Below, piece after piece: positions 26,344-38,861 of a DNA stretch of 64,000 nt; position 1 is the stretch's first letter, and the number at the start of each line of letters is the position of its first letter. The notes under the pieces were generated by a model. It did not search any database. It was given only the letters and a program-made list of their open reading frames with translations, and was not told the DNA's origin. The DNA comes from Chionis minor (taxonomy: Eukaryota; Chordata; Aves; Charadriiformes; Chionididae): NCBI GenBank assembly GCA_013398295.1, contig VZSF01005560.1, forward strand, positions 1 through 64,000, in the 5' to 3' direction. A program made the translations under genes and the position numbers.

Positions 26344-27797
26344 ATAGAATCATAGAATCATAGAATCATAGAATGGTTAGAGTTGGAAGGGACCTTAAAG
26401 ATCATCAAGTTCCAACCCCCCTGCCATGGGCAGGGACACCTCTCACTAGAGCAGGTTGCTCAAAGCCCCATCCAGCCTGGCCTTAAACACTTCCAGGGAT
26501 GGGGCCTCCACAACTTCCCTGGGTAGCCTGTTCCAGTGCCTCACCACCCTCACAGTAAAGAACTTCTTCCTAATATCTCATCTAAATCTCCCCTCTTCCA
26601 ATTTAAAACCATTACCCCTTGTCCTATCACTAGACTTCCTGACAAAGAGTCCCTCTCCAGCTCTCCTGTAGGCTCCCTTCAGATACTGAAAGGCTGCTAT
26701 CAGGTCTCCCCGGAGCCTTCTCTTCTCCAGGCTGAACAGCCCCAGCTCTCTCAGCCTGTCCTCATAGGAGAGGTGCTCCATCCCTCTAATCATCTTAGTG
26801 GCCCTTCGCTGGACCTGTTCCAACAGTTCCATGTCCTTTCTATGTTGAGGACTCCAGAGCTGGACACAGTACTCCAGGTGGGGTCTCACAAGCGCAGAGT
26901 AGAGGGGGAGAATCACCTCCCGTGCCCTGCTGGCCACGCTTCTTTTGATGCAACCCAGGATACGGTTGGCTTTCTGGGCTGCCAGCGCGCACTGCCGGCT
27001 CATGTTGAGCTTCTCATCCATGAGCACTCCCAAGTCCTTCTCCTCAGGGCTGCTCTCCAGCCATTCTCTGCCCAGCCTGTATTTATGCCTGGGATTGCCA
27101 CGTCCCAGGTGTAGGACTCTGCACTTGGCTTGGTTGAACTTCATGCCATTTGCATTAGCCCACCTCTCAAGCCTGTCCAGGTCCCTCTGGATGGCATCCC
27201 TTCCCTCCAGTGTGTCAACCGCGCCACCGAGCTTGGTGTCATCGGCAAACTTGCTGAGGGTGCACTCGATCCCACTGTCCATGTCTCCAACAAAGATGTT
27301 AAATAGCACTGGTCCCAGTACTGACCCTTGCGGGACACCACTCGTCACTGGCCGCCACGTGGACATTGACCCATTAACCACAACCCTTTGAGCACGGCCA
27401 TCCAGCCAGTTCCTTATCCACCAAGTGGTCCATTCATCGAACCCGTGACTCTCCAGTTTGGAGACCAGGATGTCATGTGGGACAGTGTCAAATGCTTTGC
27501 TTAAGTCCAGGTAGATGATGTCCGTTGCTCTGCCTTTGTCCACCAAGTTCGTGGCAGTATCGTAGAAGGCCATCAGGTTTGTCAGGCAGGATTTGCCCTT
27601 GGTGAAGCCATGTTGGCTGTCTCCAATCACCTCCTTATTCTCCATGTGCCTTAGCAGAGATTCCAGGAGGATCTGCTCCATGATCTTGCCAGGCACAGAG
27701 GTGAGACTGACTGGCCTATAGTTTCCTGGGTCCTCTTTTTTCCCTTTCTTGAATATCGGGGTTATGTTCCCCTTTTTCCAATCCACAGTGAGATACA
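26344..27797 (-). mobile_element. CR1 LINE, 5'-truncated, well-preserved reverse-transcriptase fragment
   Basis: On the - strand this encodes the second half of CR1 ORF2, from the [13 protein letters not shown] region to the C-terminus. Within the 406-codon open stretch, RT motif A ([11 protein letters not shown]) is at about residues 96-106, [10 protein letters not shown] at 154-163 and an intact FADD catalytic box at 184-187. A TGA at 26578-26580 interrupts the frame where related copies have a Leu codon (TTA). The same frame then stays open to a TAG at 26446-26448, the usual ORF2 end. The 3' UTR ends in about three and a half CATAGAAT octamers (26344-26374 on the + strand). The endonuclease half and 5' end are missing. 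It is the best-preserved CR1 in the window and probably the youngest. Confidence 0.97.
26446..27795 (-). pseudogene. CR1 ORF2 (reverse transcriptase) remnant with one internal stop
   Basis: This is the coding part of the CR1 copy described above, about 449 codons. It is read through from the truncation point to the family's usual stop, with a single in-frame TGA at 26578-26580. I saw no frameshift in this frame. The missing N-terminal endonuclease domain means it cannot act as an autonomous retrotransposon. Confidence 0.85.
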
Positions 27798-29890
27798 CTC
27801 AGTCTCCCATTCTGTTATATCATCCTGCTACGCTAGCATTATATTGCTTTTCCCAGGACCCTTTGCCCGTATGATTGTTCACTTCTGAACAAGTTACATT
27901 TAATGCTTACTTTATTAATATTGTCTGCATCAATCTCTGAATATTTTATAATAAAGAGAAGGATTCCTTCCTTGAAGAATCATGTTTACTTAGCTTTTGA
28001 TTTTTGCTATATAGTTATGGCAACATTTAACTATGGTGACCTTTGTATTATCAGAGTGAAGGAACTAACATCCCTAGCAGCCCCTCTACACTACCATCTT
28101 TGATCATGAATAAATAGGGAAGGATAGTATCATAGGAATACCTAACCATTTTCTTTCTCCTGTGTATGAATTATGGTTATGGATAAATGTGAGATGTGTT
28201 GGTCAAGGCCTTTGTCTTTATGCAAGCCTCTTCAAGCACAATTTCCACTAGCCTAGTTATGTCTGACCTCCAGTATTAGTGCCTTTTTTTTTCACATTGG
28301 TTATATCAGTTCCTAATAATCTCATCCCACGTCATCCCAAGTTCAGTTTGACTCCAGCCTAAAAAAGTTTTCTGTCGAGACACTGCCATTATCTCAAACT
28401 TTTTTCTGCTTGCAATAGGTGGATGCTCAAATTCTTTAACAAACTTCAAATATTCAGAAAATGCTATCCAGTATGTAAGCAGTGTAGGTGGAATTTAACT
28501 GCAAATGTACATAGTTATGTTACTTAAATGATAGCAAGGTTTGGTCCTTATTTTGTCAAAATTGGTTTTTGGTCCCTGAGATAATTTATTGTTCATTTTC
28601 TGTAGTTTCACATTCCTGGCTTTCAGAGTAACCCACACAAACTTTTACTACAGAGATACATCCATTTGCAAATCACCTCCATCTGAATATTGTATAATTT
28701 AGTGAAGCTACTGCTTGTATAATCTACTATTGTCAAGGTGCAAAGACTTAAATTATCTAAACCAGTTGAATAAATATTCTCAAATTCACCTATTGCTTTC
28801 CTTCATCTGTCTAAGCCCACCAAGTGTTCTTTAAATTACACAGAGTAAAATTGGGCTATTTCACTTCAAATATATCAAAATGCAGAAACTTCACAAAAAG
28901 AGCCCTAGAACCATTTCATCCAGTCCTCCTTTTTCAAGGTCACATTAAACATGATTATGATTAGGCAGCCAAGTAATTTGTTTCTTCATTTCCCTGATCC
29001 TTGGTAAATCTGATAGGCAATTCAATGGAAACTGCTGATACACCAATGAAAGTCAAAATGGTTGAAAAGCAGCAGTCGGACCCTTGTAACTGAAAGCAGA
29101 ACTGGGTCCAGAAAAGGGAGTCAAGTGCTGAGAAGACAGCAGATGATTTTAAAGTGTGCTTAAAATCTCCAAAAGCAAGCTTAAAGGACTCCCTCCATGA
29201 AGGAAAGGAGGTTATCTACACATGCTCTAATGATTTTCATGTAACAAAGCCAAGAAAAGGAGCGCACACAATCATCAGCTCCCAGATATATCTCTCCTCA
29301 TCCTGTTTCAGCCACATAATATTAGGCTGTCAACATCTGACTGACCCATGTTTCACTGCTCCTCAGAGGGCGATGTCTTGAAAGACTTTCTGTACTTAAT
29401 GGCAATCAAAATGGCAAAGGCTGAACAATGCTACCAAAACGCTGATTTTTGAAAAGGGAACTACTAAAACCTTACAGCTCTCTTTGAGAACATGAAACTA
29501 AAACCTATTTTTGCAGGAGCTGACAAACTGTCCCTGACGTAGGAAATGAGCACTACTGAGATCTTACCAGATTCATATTGAATCAAGTAGAAAAGCAACC
29601 TGCGTTACTGGGTTTGCCACCACTGGTCCAAAGGCCATTGACAGGCCAGCACAGTGGAAGACAAGTGTAAATTAACATCTAATGTTTCATATAGTACTAA
29701 GCCAGTAAGAAAGCATACCTCACTGAGGCAAGGAACATACCCCTGATGAAAGAGATTTCCTGGAATAAATGCCAATATTTGCACTACAGCTGAAGGAGAG
29801 AGGAAGAGGCCTGAAAGGTCACTGAGAACAGAGATCCTGTCTGCCATGACCAGGTGCCTAAAGTTTGAATTCAAGTGTATCCACCTTAGG
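27798..29890. other. Non-coding interval, nothing recognised
   Basis: AT-rich unique-looking sequence with no open frame longer than about 75 codons, no recognisable domain and no repeat signature that I can name. Confidence 0.6.
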
Positions 29891-30119
29891 TAGAGGTTAG
29901 ACAGAATCACCTCTTCACCGAAAGGGTTATCAAACACTGGAACAGGCTGCCCAGGCAAGTGATTGAGTTACCATCCCTGGAGGTATTTAAAAGACATGAA
30001 ATGTAGACATGGTGCTTAAGGACATGGTTTAATGGTGGACTTGGCAGTGTTAAGTCCACGGTTGGACTCCATGTTCTTGAGGATCTTTTCCAATCTAAAT
30101 GTTTCCATGATTCTATTCT
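29891..30119 (+). mobile_element. CR1 LINE, 3' end of an older subfamily
   Basis: Recognisable CR1 wording runs along the + strand: 'cactggaacaggctgcccag', 'ccatccctggaggtatt', 'gacatggttta', then 'gatcttttccaatctaaatg' and a CCATGATTCTATTCT tail. The 3' UTR differs from the copies at 18.5 and 26.3 kb, having a GACATGGTTTAATGGTGG-type middle, so this is another and more diverged subfamily. Only the last few dozen ORF2 codons and the 3' UTR remain. Confidence 0.85.
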
Positions 30120-33100
30120 AAAATGAACCTCCCAGTTCTTACAATCAAACTTTAAGTGAGAAATTCTTGGCTGGGGAGACATTGGAGAACTTGATATCTT
30201 AGGACAGATAAGGAGCAGATATGGAAGGGAAAACATAATCATGTTCTCTGCTTCTCAAACCCCTAGTCTTTGGGAACCTCTCCTCTAGCAAGTCTGTGGT
30301 TCTTTTTTCCCTTTTATCTCTACGGTTCAAAATTCAGAACTTCAACAGAAGTGAACAACTGGGTGCACATTACATTTTAATAGTCTGCTCTTTTACTTTC
30401 TTTTATTTGTGACTAGTTGCATAAAAGAAATAAGGCACCGTTCTTATTATCTTTTACAAATAGCAAAACATTCCAGTTTTCCACAAACAGAACATGAGGA
30501 AATTTTACATTTTGTAGATTCTGGATGATCTTATTTTGAACTCTCTGCTGCACTGACCGTGTCAGTTGATGTGGATCGGTCACATTCAGTCATTTGTTGC
30601 TAAGGGTATGCCTTGTATCGTTCCTGGATCACTGACAGTGATTTCTGAACTGTACAGGAGAAAAACAACAAAAGGCAAGATGTTGTTAACAGTTACTATT
30701 GATATTAAGCGAGTTTATAGCAAGGCACTCGAAGCCCAGGAGCAGGACCCTCAAAGCTATTTTCAAGGCCCTGGCATGCACTCAGAGCACATATGTAGTC
30801 TCTGTTCTAAAGAATTGCAGTCTAAGATTAGCACTAGCAGAAGCACACAGGTGGGAGAATGCTGGCAAACAAAATACTACCAGGAAGAATAATAGGTAGC
30901 AGTCATAGCTTAATCAACAGCCTGACTCTTGTCAAGTGTGTTTTGTAGGCATCACAGCAAAGGAGGATTTTTAGGTAAGATAATGAGGATATCTGTGCCT
31001 GTTACAAGAAGCTTCTCTCAAGCCTAGGAAGGCATGAAGATGTGTGATTGAAATCAAATAAGACTCTGGGAGGGGCCAGCATCAGAGGCTAGTGGGAGGC
31101 AGTAATTGACCTGAATATGTGATGAGCAGCGGATAAACTATCAAAGGCTTTGAAAGCCATGTAAAGAAAATTTGCTTGTTAGTGAGGTATTAGTGGAGGA
31201 GTGAGATAAGGGAAGGGATGCACAAAGAAGGGATGAATAGAGAAGGGGGTCATGGCCACAGCAGCAGGCTATGGAAATGTGTGGCAGCATTTGGGTAGGT
31301 ATAATGCAGTTTCCAAGGCTAGAAAAAAGTAACTGAAACATGATAGAAACCTGGCTGGTGGTTTTAGCTGCTAAACCTCCCTAGCTCCACTCTTAAGCAG
31401 AGGCAGCCTGGGAAGTGAGATAACTTCACCTGAGGTTTTTCCAGCATCTTACATGGGGCTTAGGGTTTTGGAGGGTAGAAATCCACCATGATTTAGTGCT
31501 TTGTTTTAAAGACGAGAGAGGCTGTGAATCTCGGAGGGATATGAAAGGACATTCTCCTTCCTCCTTCCCAGTGACGGGAGTGTAAGCAGATGGAGGGAAC
31601 AGAAGGCCAGGCTCCCGTGCAAAGGTGTGACCAGCTGCTGGAGCAGGACGTGGAGAAGGCAGCTTGGACATGAAGGGGAGAAAGTTCATGACTCAGATGA
31701 AAAGTCATGAACTGAGTGGATGTGGGGACAGATCTGGGCCAAGTCCAAAGAACATTCAAGAGTGATGAGAAAGCCAAGGAAAATCCAGAGCGCTGCGTGT
31801 TTCTTTTTTTTGTTGTTAATAATAGATGCATATTTTTCTTGTACTTGGTAAGAAGAAGACAGCTTGGGTTTGGAAGACTCGGCTTGCTCTTAAAGAGGTG
31901 AACTGTACACTGTGTGTCCCTGCAGACCTTCTAGAGTGTAGAGATGGGACTGTGAAGAGAATAAGCATTGTGGAAGGGGTGTAACAAGATTTTCCCAAAG
32001 AAGGAAAGAGAAACCCATGAAATTCACAACTGAAATATAAAGCTAAAAAAATAAAACTGTTGGACTCTTGCTTCCACAAACACAGACATGATCTTGCAAA
32101 TGAGGACAAGACCATGTCTCAATTTTGTAAAATCCATTAACATTTTAAAGGCTACACCCAGAAGCCAGGTATTTTTAAGATCAGCTCAAAACCTTTATCT
32201 GGGCACGTTCTACCTAAGACATGAATCCTTTAAGACTGACTTCTTGCTGTAATGAAAAATAAAACTTACCTTTCTAAATAGAGGTCACATCAATGTTTTA
32301 CAGTTGAGTATTCCCCTCCCCAATAAATGCACATATACACTAGACATGAAGAAAAGCAATTTTACAGGCTTCTGTGAGACCTGTCAGTTAAACAATCTTT
32401 GGATAATGAAAAGATCAGAAAATAATAACAGGCCACATCCTTCAATGGCATTGGCTACAGCTTCCTTAAATCATTGGGTCAGTGCTGATCTTGTTCCGCA
32501 TTTTTGCTTGGTTACTCTTCTCAAAGTCAGATGAGGTACCGTTCTGCCTCCAGCCAGTGGGACATACCACTGGCTCATATTTGGCAGATGCTTAAACTGA
32601 CGCAATTTTATTTATCTGCCTCTTCGAAGCCTTTTGCTTCTCAGAGTCTTTGTTTTCTTCCTCAAAGAGCGAGCTCCACATAGAGCAGTGGTGAAACTGA
32701 TAGCCTTTGCTGGCTGGATTATTTGGTAAAGTGGATTTCACACTTTGCAGCATGTAGACCAACAGTTTCGTAACAGCCTCACTCCAAGACCAGATTATGG
32801 TTTAATTGGTTTACAAAAACTCTAGCTTGTCACCAGAATGAGATCTTCAGCTGTGAACTACCTTGCAAAATGCTGCTGAGAGTAACTGCACATATTCTGA
32901 TGCCCTCAAAGGGTCTCCTGACCTTGCAAAGCTCTGGCATTTGGATGTCATAGCCATTTGCTACTGCTTTAGTCTGGCTGCCCTACTCTGCTGATTCAAG
33001 TAGGCCTGCAAGATGTTTGTGGCATTCAAAATTTCTTCCTTTCCCAGATTTCAGCATCTTTTAAGCATCTCTCTCTAAGCCTCCTGCTAAGCAGAACAGA

Positions 33101-36100
33101 CAACTAAATTTTGCAATTAAGTCTCATACTGCAGAAGAAACTGTCAACTAGTAAACACTGACATCCTAAAAGGACTCAAATTAATGGATAATGCGTTTTA
33201 TTAAATTAGCAGCCCAAATCTGCATGCCAGCAAAAGCTCCCAGCTTCTGATTACCTCCGGGAACAAAGACGACCAGAGCATGCTTATAAATAGTGGCAGT
33301 GGGCTTAGCATATGTTACCTTCCTAGATAAATATTAATTAGCTGTGCAGAAGAACCAGATCCTTAGTAGGAAGAAATCTTTGTAGCTCCCCTTAAATCAA
33401 TGTTGACGTGCAGATTTCACCAGGAAAATATTTGATTCTTAATTTTGAGCTATTTTACTTCTTTGCTGTGATTCACTGCATTGCACAAGTTTCCACCAAC
33501 CTTTCTGCATTAGTAGCTTGTTGCTTTAAAATGTGTGCAGACTCTTCTTTTTCAACACAGAATTCAATGTTTCATTTCTGAAAACTTGATATTTGGGACC
33601 CGTTTGAAATCAACTCTGGATCCTGAAAGGAAACCCTTACAGATTTCATCCTCTAAAGGAGAAAGAAAGATCTGAACATGCCGAAGTGGGCCAAAGCTTT
33701 AAACCACATATAGGTCCATGTCTGAAAGTGAAGGATTTATCTTCTGCCAGGTCTAAGCAGAGAACACAAGACTTTTTTTCATTTGAATCTGAACAGAGTC
33801 TAAATGCAGGGTCCTTTGCCTTCATGCTGAACTGGTGCTCTTCTGTTTTTTTTGTTATGTGACAGGCAGGAGTTAAAGGTTATGCCATCGACTTTCAGTC
33901 CTGGTAGACAGCTGTGCCTTTATGTCGTACTGTCATGGCTGTTTCCTATGGTTCATTCCCCAGTGGATCTGCATGTATTTCATTGCAGACAGATCCTGGT
34001 TGGTTAAAAACCCTTCAAGTGTACAACTGGGGACTACCTGAACTGTAGGGATGCTTGTTCAGCCAGACCCTCTAGCAGCAAAACAGGCATTTGCACTGAT
34101 TTTAGTATGAATTAGAGGCTCCAGCAGCCACAGATGGAAACCACAATAACAAGGAGGCAACAGCCCTTTTCATACAAGCAGTCATTTCTGCTGCTTTGTA
34201 ACAAAGTGGGAGAATAATGGGCAGCGTGAAAGGAGAGGAGACGGGGCAGGATTGAAGCGGTTTCCTGTGGAGCATCATTAAAGAGCAAAACCCTTGTAGC
34301 TGAATAAGGAACAGTCACCAAGTTCAACTGCTGCCTCCATGAACTGAAATGTGTCGGGATGGGTGCAGTGTCTGGAGATGAAATGGTAGAGACAGTATAA
34401 GGAAGGACTGGAGGGTGGGAGTTTTTTTTGCCCGACCTCTGCTGCCTACTTAAAGAGTAATTGAATACTCTTCAGAGGGTATTGAGTGCATTTTTCGGCA
34501 ACTGTGCCTGACCAGTATGAAGAATAAGGAGATAACTCCATCTGGCCTTATTCCCTTGGGTGGAGAAACTCTGCATATGTGCGCCTATTGAGCTCATGTG
34601 CTTGTTTCTTTTTCTGGGTCCTTAGAGTCAAAATCAAAACCAGGCCCAGCTGTTCCTTATAATTAAATTTCAGTAACTCAAGCTGGGTGTTTTTATTTTG
34701 ACTAGTGACTTAAAAGTGTTGGCATTTAAATGGCCTCAGCTATATTTCAAAGTTAACATCGAGAAACTTCACACATATATTAGCGTTATTTGTCTGTTGG
34801 CAAACTCAACAAAATACCAGTGCGTTGATTTACATAGTGAAGGTTATCTTTGCTAACAGAAGGACTCCGAATTTCATTATTTAAAATATGAGGATGAATC
34901 TCATCACAGTGCAGGAGGCCACAGATGGCATTACATACAACCTGACACCTGAGTCAAGGGCAGAGGTGAAGTTTCTATTGTGCACTGAGCCCTGCGTTCA
35001 AATACACTTAAAAGCCAAAACCCATGCAACATTATATGCAGCCAGGACAGACCTGACTGTAGGATGAGGACTTTTTCTTTCTCATACTTAGGTTTGTTTC
35101 TATGTGTCTGTCTTCTCTCTCTAATTTATTTATAAGTCATTGATGACATTTATGCCATACATGGGCAGTTTGTGATGCAATAAACCAAGAGTAGGCTCAG
35201 TTTTCATTGCAGTTTCTATATTTGGGTATTTTAGTACATCAAAACCTGGATATAAGAAGTACTAACAGTCTTATGCCAGCAGAAGAAAATTAATTTTATG
35301 CCTGCCTCTGCACAGAAGCCAAAAGCTTCAGGAAATAGGATCTCTTCCCATAAGCATCTTTTCAGATCCAGTTAGGAGAGGGGAAGGTAAACAATGAAAT
35401 GCAAGCTTCAGGGTGACAGCACAGCAGTGAGATATGATCATTCATGTGATAATACATATGATTCACAATATGTTTCTCACTGGCACTCCAAGACTCCAGT
35501 GCTTATTGATGATCTAGGTAGCACCTGGTTCCTGCTTTCATCAAGCCTTGGCCTGTGGGAGCCCAGCCGTGGCAGGGGCCTACATGCAGCCTGGCTGGGC
35601 AGAGAGGAAAAGTAGTTTTTTAAAACCTGCGCACCTCTTGCTCTGACACAAATCCTGGGGACCAGCACACACAGCCTAAAGACAGCAGCAGTTCCAGTGC
35701 CTGGATGGGGGCACGTCTTCTGCATGCCCCGCCAGCAGTGATGCAGAGCACCAGGTCCATGACATGGAGCACCAACAGGAAGCTGGCTTTACTTTCTTGC
35801 TGCAGCTATTCCTAACCCAAGACTGAAGGCCCAGAGAGAAGCATGGGGAATGCTTACTGAACCTGTCCAGGAGGACCAGGTGATGCCTGTGGGAAGTCAA
35901 GTGAAGTCAACATAGCCAGACCTGGCATGCCCTGGGGAATGTTTTCCTGACCACTGGCAGCAGTGCTACTTAACTGAGTGAGAAACAAGTGAGAACAACA
36001 GAAGAAAACAAACAAGGGAGGAGAAAAGCATCTTCTTGCCAAGACAAAGAGGGAAGCAGTGAATGATGATTACTGATGAATAATAACCCAGAATTAATGG

Positions 36101-37439
36101 AGAAGGCCAACAGCAAGAGTTGTGCACAGAACACAAACATTTTATAATGAGGGTAAACAGTGACATTAATAGGGTGGCCAGAACTCATTGCCCATTCACA
36201 CAATAACTGTCTGCATTACACGACATCGCTGATGGCAGTGGCTAAGGCTAGAACATTACCCTTGGAGGCTCTATAATTTTATCAGAAGTGCCTTTCCACA
36301 AGAGGAAAGCTGTTCCAAAACTGAGTGAAGGACTAGCTTTTCCTCTTGTTGTTATTGGTGTTTTAAATTTAAATCAGTCTCAGATATGTAGCCCTATTTG
36401 GGAAGAATGTTGAGCTACGGAGGCTCGAGGGCAGCTGCCAACTTAAGCACAACTAAATTAAGCCAGAAATGTCGAGCAGAAGTGGAAGCAATAGCACACT
36501 GTATTAGAAACCAAGATTATAAAATCTCTGCCCATCAAAGAGTCCAGAATTATATGGATAGCTCTATATTATTATTTTTAATGCAGTAAAGCCTAGAGGC
36601 TCCAACCAATTACCAGGCTCCACTGAGCACAAGGAGGCACCACAAAATAAAAACATAGAAACATACCAAACCCTATCCCAAGCCCTTTTGGGAAAAACAG
36701 AAAAGTTTATTGACATTTTATCTTCCTATCAGTTCCGTGAATACAGGCAAACTTTGACTACCACACTTTGATTAATCCTTTCCCTACCTCACTTCTTAAG
36801 AGAGGCTAACTAAAGAGAGAATCTAGGATTGATTTTACAAAATCTCAACTGCTCTTTTGGTCTCAGGGGACCTGTGGGTGCTTAGCGCATCCCAAGATCA
36901 GGGCACCTAGCCCAGTACTTAAATAGGGATGGAAAGGGTTGTCCCTACAGGGCTCTGGTGTTCCCACACTGCTGTGGGAACTGTCTCCCTCAGTTCAGTG
37001 CTTCTCTTCCTAGAGTTTCCTCACCCCTTTGGGCCACAACGGATCCTCTCCAGCCTCCTCTTGCTGTCCTTCCTTGATCTGCATCCTCTCGCATGTGCCA
37101 GTCCCTCTCGCTCAAGGATGATCAATAGGATGCTGCGGTTTCTCACCCTGCCCATAATCTCGATGTCCCAGGCAGACTAATGGGACACCTATCCCTGCAC
37201 CTATCAGCACCTATCCCTGCACGGTGCTGAGCGTGGCCCAGAAGGGACAGGGGCACAGGGGAACAGTTTGTCGTCCAGCCACAGAGGAAACCAGCCGGGA
37301 GAAGACAACTGAGAGGGGAGTGCTGAGAGTTTGCGGGGAGCTTAGGCAGGTAGCAGCGTGTGCAGGTGTGCACGTACGTGTCTGAAGATTTAAACCCTTG
37401 CCTCCTCTTTACTGGCTTTGTCGTGGCATCTTTGGGAGA
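30120..37439. other. Non-coding interval upstream of HTR1B
   Basis: There is no supportable exon. Around 31080-31230 a block containing AAAGGCTTTGAAAGCCATGT resembles 60520-60610, and both may be copies of an old dispersed repeat. The block at 33185-33350 resembles a conserved regulatory element. An imperfect 21-22-bp tandem duplication (CACCTATCCCTGCAC) lies at about 37187-37222. Confidence 0.5.
33185..33350. promoter_or_regulatory. Candidate conserved non-coding block, about 5.5 kb upstream of HTR1B
   Basis: Homeodomain-type motifs are dense: TTATTAAATTAGC at about 33198-33210 and AATATTAATTAGCTG at about 33330-33344. Between them are TCTGCATGCCAGC and TTATAAATAGTGGC. No transposon signature or microsatellite is present. 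A conserved enhancer is inferred only from texture and position near a brain-expressed gene, so confidence is low. Confidence 0.22.
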
Positions 37440-38102
37440 TTTACTCGAGGGCTGGAGCGCTGACATTTCACTGCGCTTGGAATTACCCTGACCCAGCAAA
37501 AAGCGAGCTCGCACCTCCCTTTGTGGGCAAAACTCTCCTGCGGCTGCAGACAACAAACGCCGGCAGGCGCCGCGGCACCTGGACAAACGTGAGCTCCCGG
37601 TGCACCTCCCGTGCTCCGGGTGCACCTCCCGCCCCCGCCTCCCGAGCACCGAAGGATCCCGCAGAGCACGTCAGGGCTGCTCAGGCACGGATGTGCGTTT
37701 CCACGCACACCAGAAAAAAAAAAAAAACAACCCCAAAATCAAACCGGCTAAGAATGCCTGAGCCCAGGAGGCGTCGGATTACTAAAAGTTTAAGTGTAAA
37801 GCAGGCGATGTGACCCGGTGGGACGCGCAGGCCCCGCAGCAGCGGGCCCCGCTGCGCTGCGGTGCAGAGTCCTTTAGGGCGGGCGGACCCCAGATACCTG
37901 CCCGCTGCGGCCGCGCCCCAGCCCCGCACCACCCTGCGCTCCAGCCCCGCACAGCCCTGCTCGCCCCTGCCCTTCCCCGCACGCCCGGCTCCGGCACCGA
38001 GCGCCACCCTGCAACACCGGCGTGGGACGGGGCGGCGGAGCAGCCGCCCCTGCGCGGCCGGCGGGCGCGGTGCGGGAGGCGACGGGGCCAGGCGAAGGGC
38101 CG

Positions 38103-38803
38103 NNNNNNNNNNNNNNNNNNNNNNNNNNNNNNNNNNNNNNNNNNNNNNNNNNNNNNNNNNNNNNNNNNNNNNNNNNNNNNNNNNNNNNNNNNNNNNNNNN
38201 NNNNNNNNNNNNNNNNNNNNNNNNNNNNNNNNNNNNNNNNNNNNNNNNNNNNNNNNNNNNNNNNNNNNNNNNNNNNNNNNNNNNNNNNNNNNNNNNNNNN
38301 NNNNNNNNNNNNNNNNNNNNNNNNNNNNNNNNNNNNNNNNNNNNNNNNNNNNNNNNNNNNNNNNNNNNNNNNNNNNNNNNNNNNNNNNNNNNNNNNNNNN
38401 NNNNNNNNNNNNNNNNNNNNNNNNNNNNNNNNNNNNNNNNNNNNNNNNNNNNNNNNNNNNNNNNNNNNNNNNNNNNNNNNNNNNNNNNNNNNNNNNNNNN
38501 NNNNNNNNNNNNNNNNNNNNNNNNNNNNNNNNNNNNNNNNNNNNNNNNNNNNNNNNNNNNNNNNNNNNNNNNNNNNNNNNNNNNNNNNNNNNNNNNNNNN
38601 NNNNNNNNNNNNNNNNNNNNNNNNNNNNNNNNNNNNNNNNNNNNNNNNNNNNNNNNNNNNNNNNNNNNNNNNNNNNNNNNNNNNNNNNNNNNNNNNNNNN
38701 NNNNNNNNNNNNNNNNNNNNNNNNNNNNNNNNNNNNNNNNNNNNNNNNNNNNNNNNNNNNNNNNNNNNNNNNNNNNNNNNNNNNNNNNNNNNNNNNNNNN
38801 NNN
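38103..38803. other. Assembly gap (701 N) in the HTR1B 5' flank
   Basis: This is an unbroken run of N. The bases on both sides are extremely GC-rich, with GGGCCG on the left and repeated CCGCG on the right, which is a typical cause of short-read dropout. The gap ends 58 bases before the HTR1B start codon, so the 5' UTR, transcription start and core promoter are probably inside it. Its true length is unknown. Open reading frames that run through it on either strand are artefacts. Confidence 0.99.
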
Positions 38804-38861
38804 CCCGCCGCGCCGCGCCGCGCCGAGCCCCGCCGTCTGCGGGGGCGGCGGCCGCGGAGGG

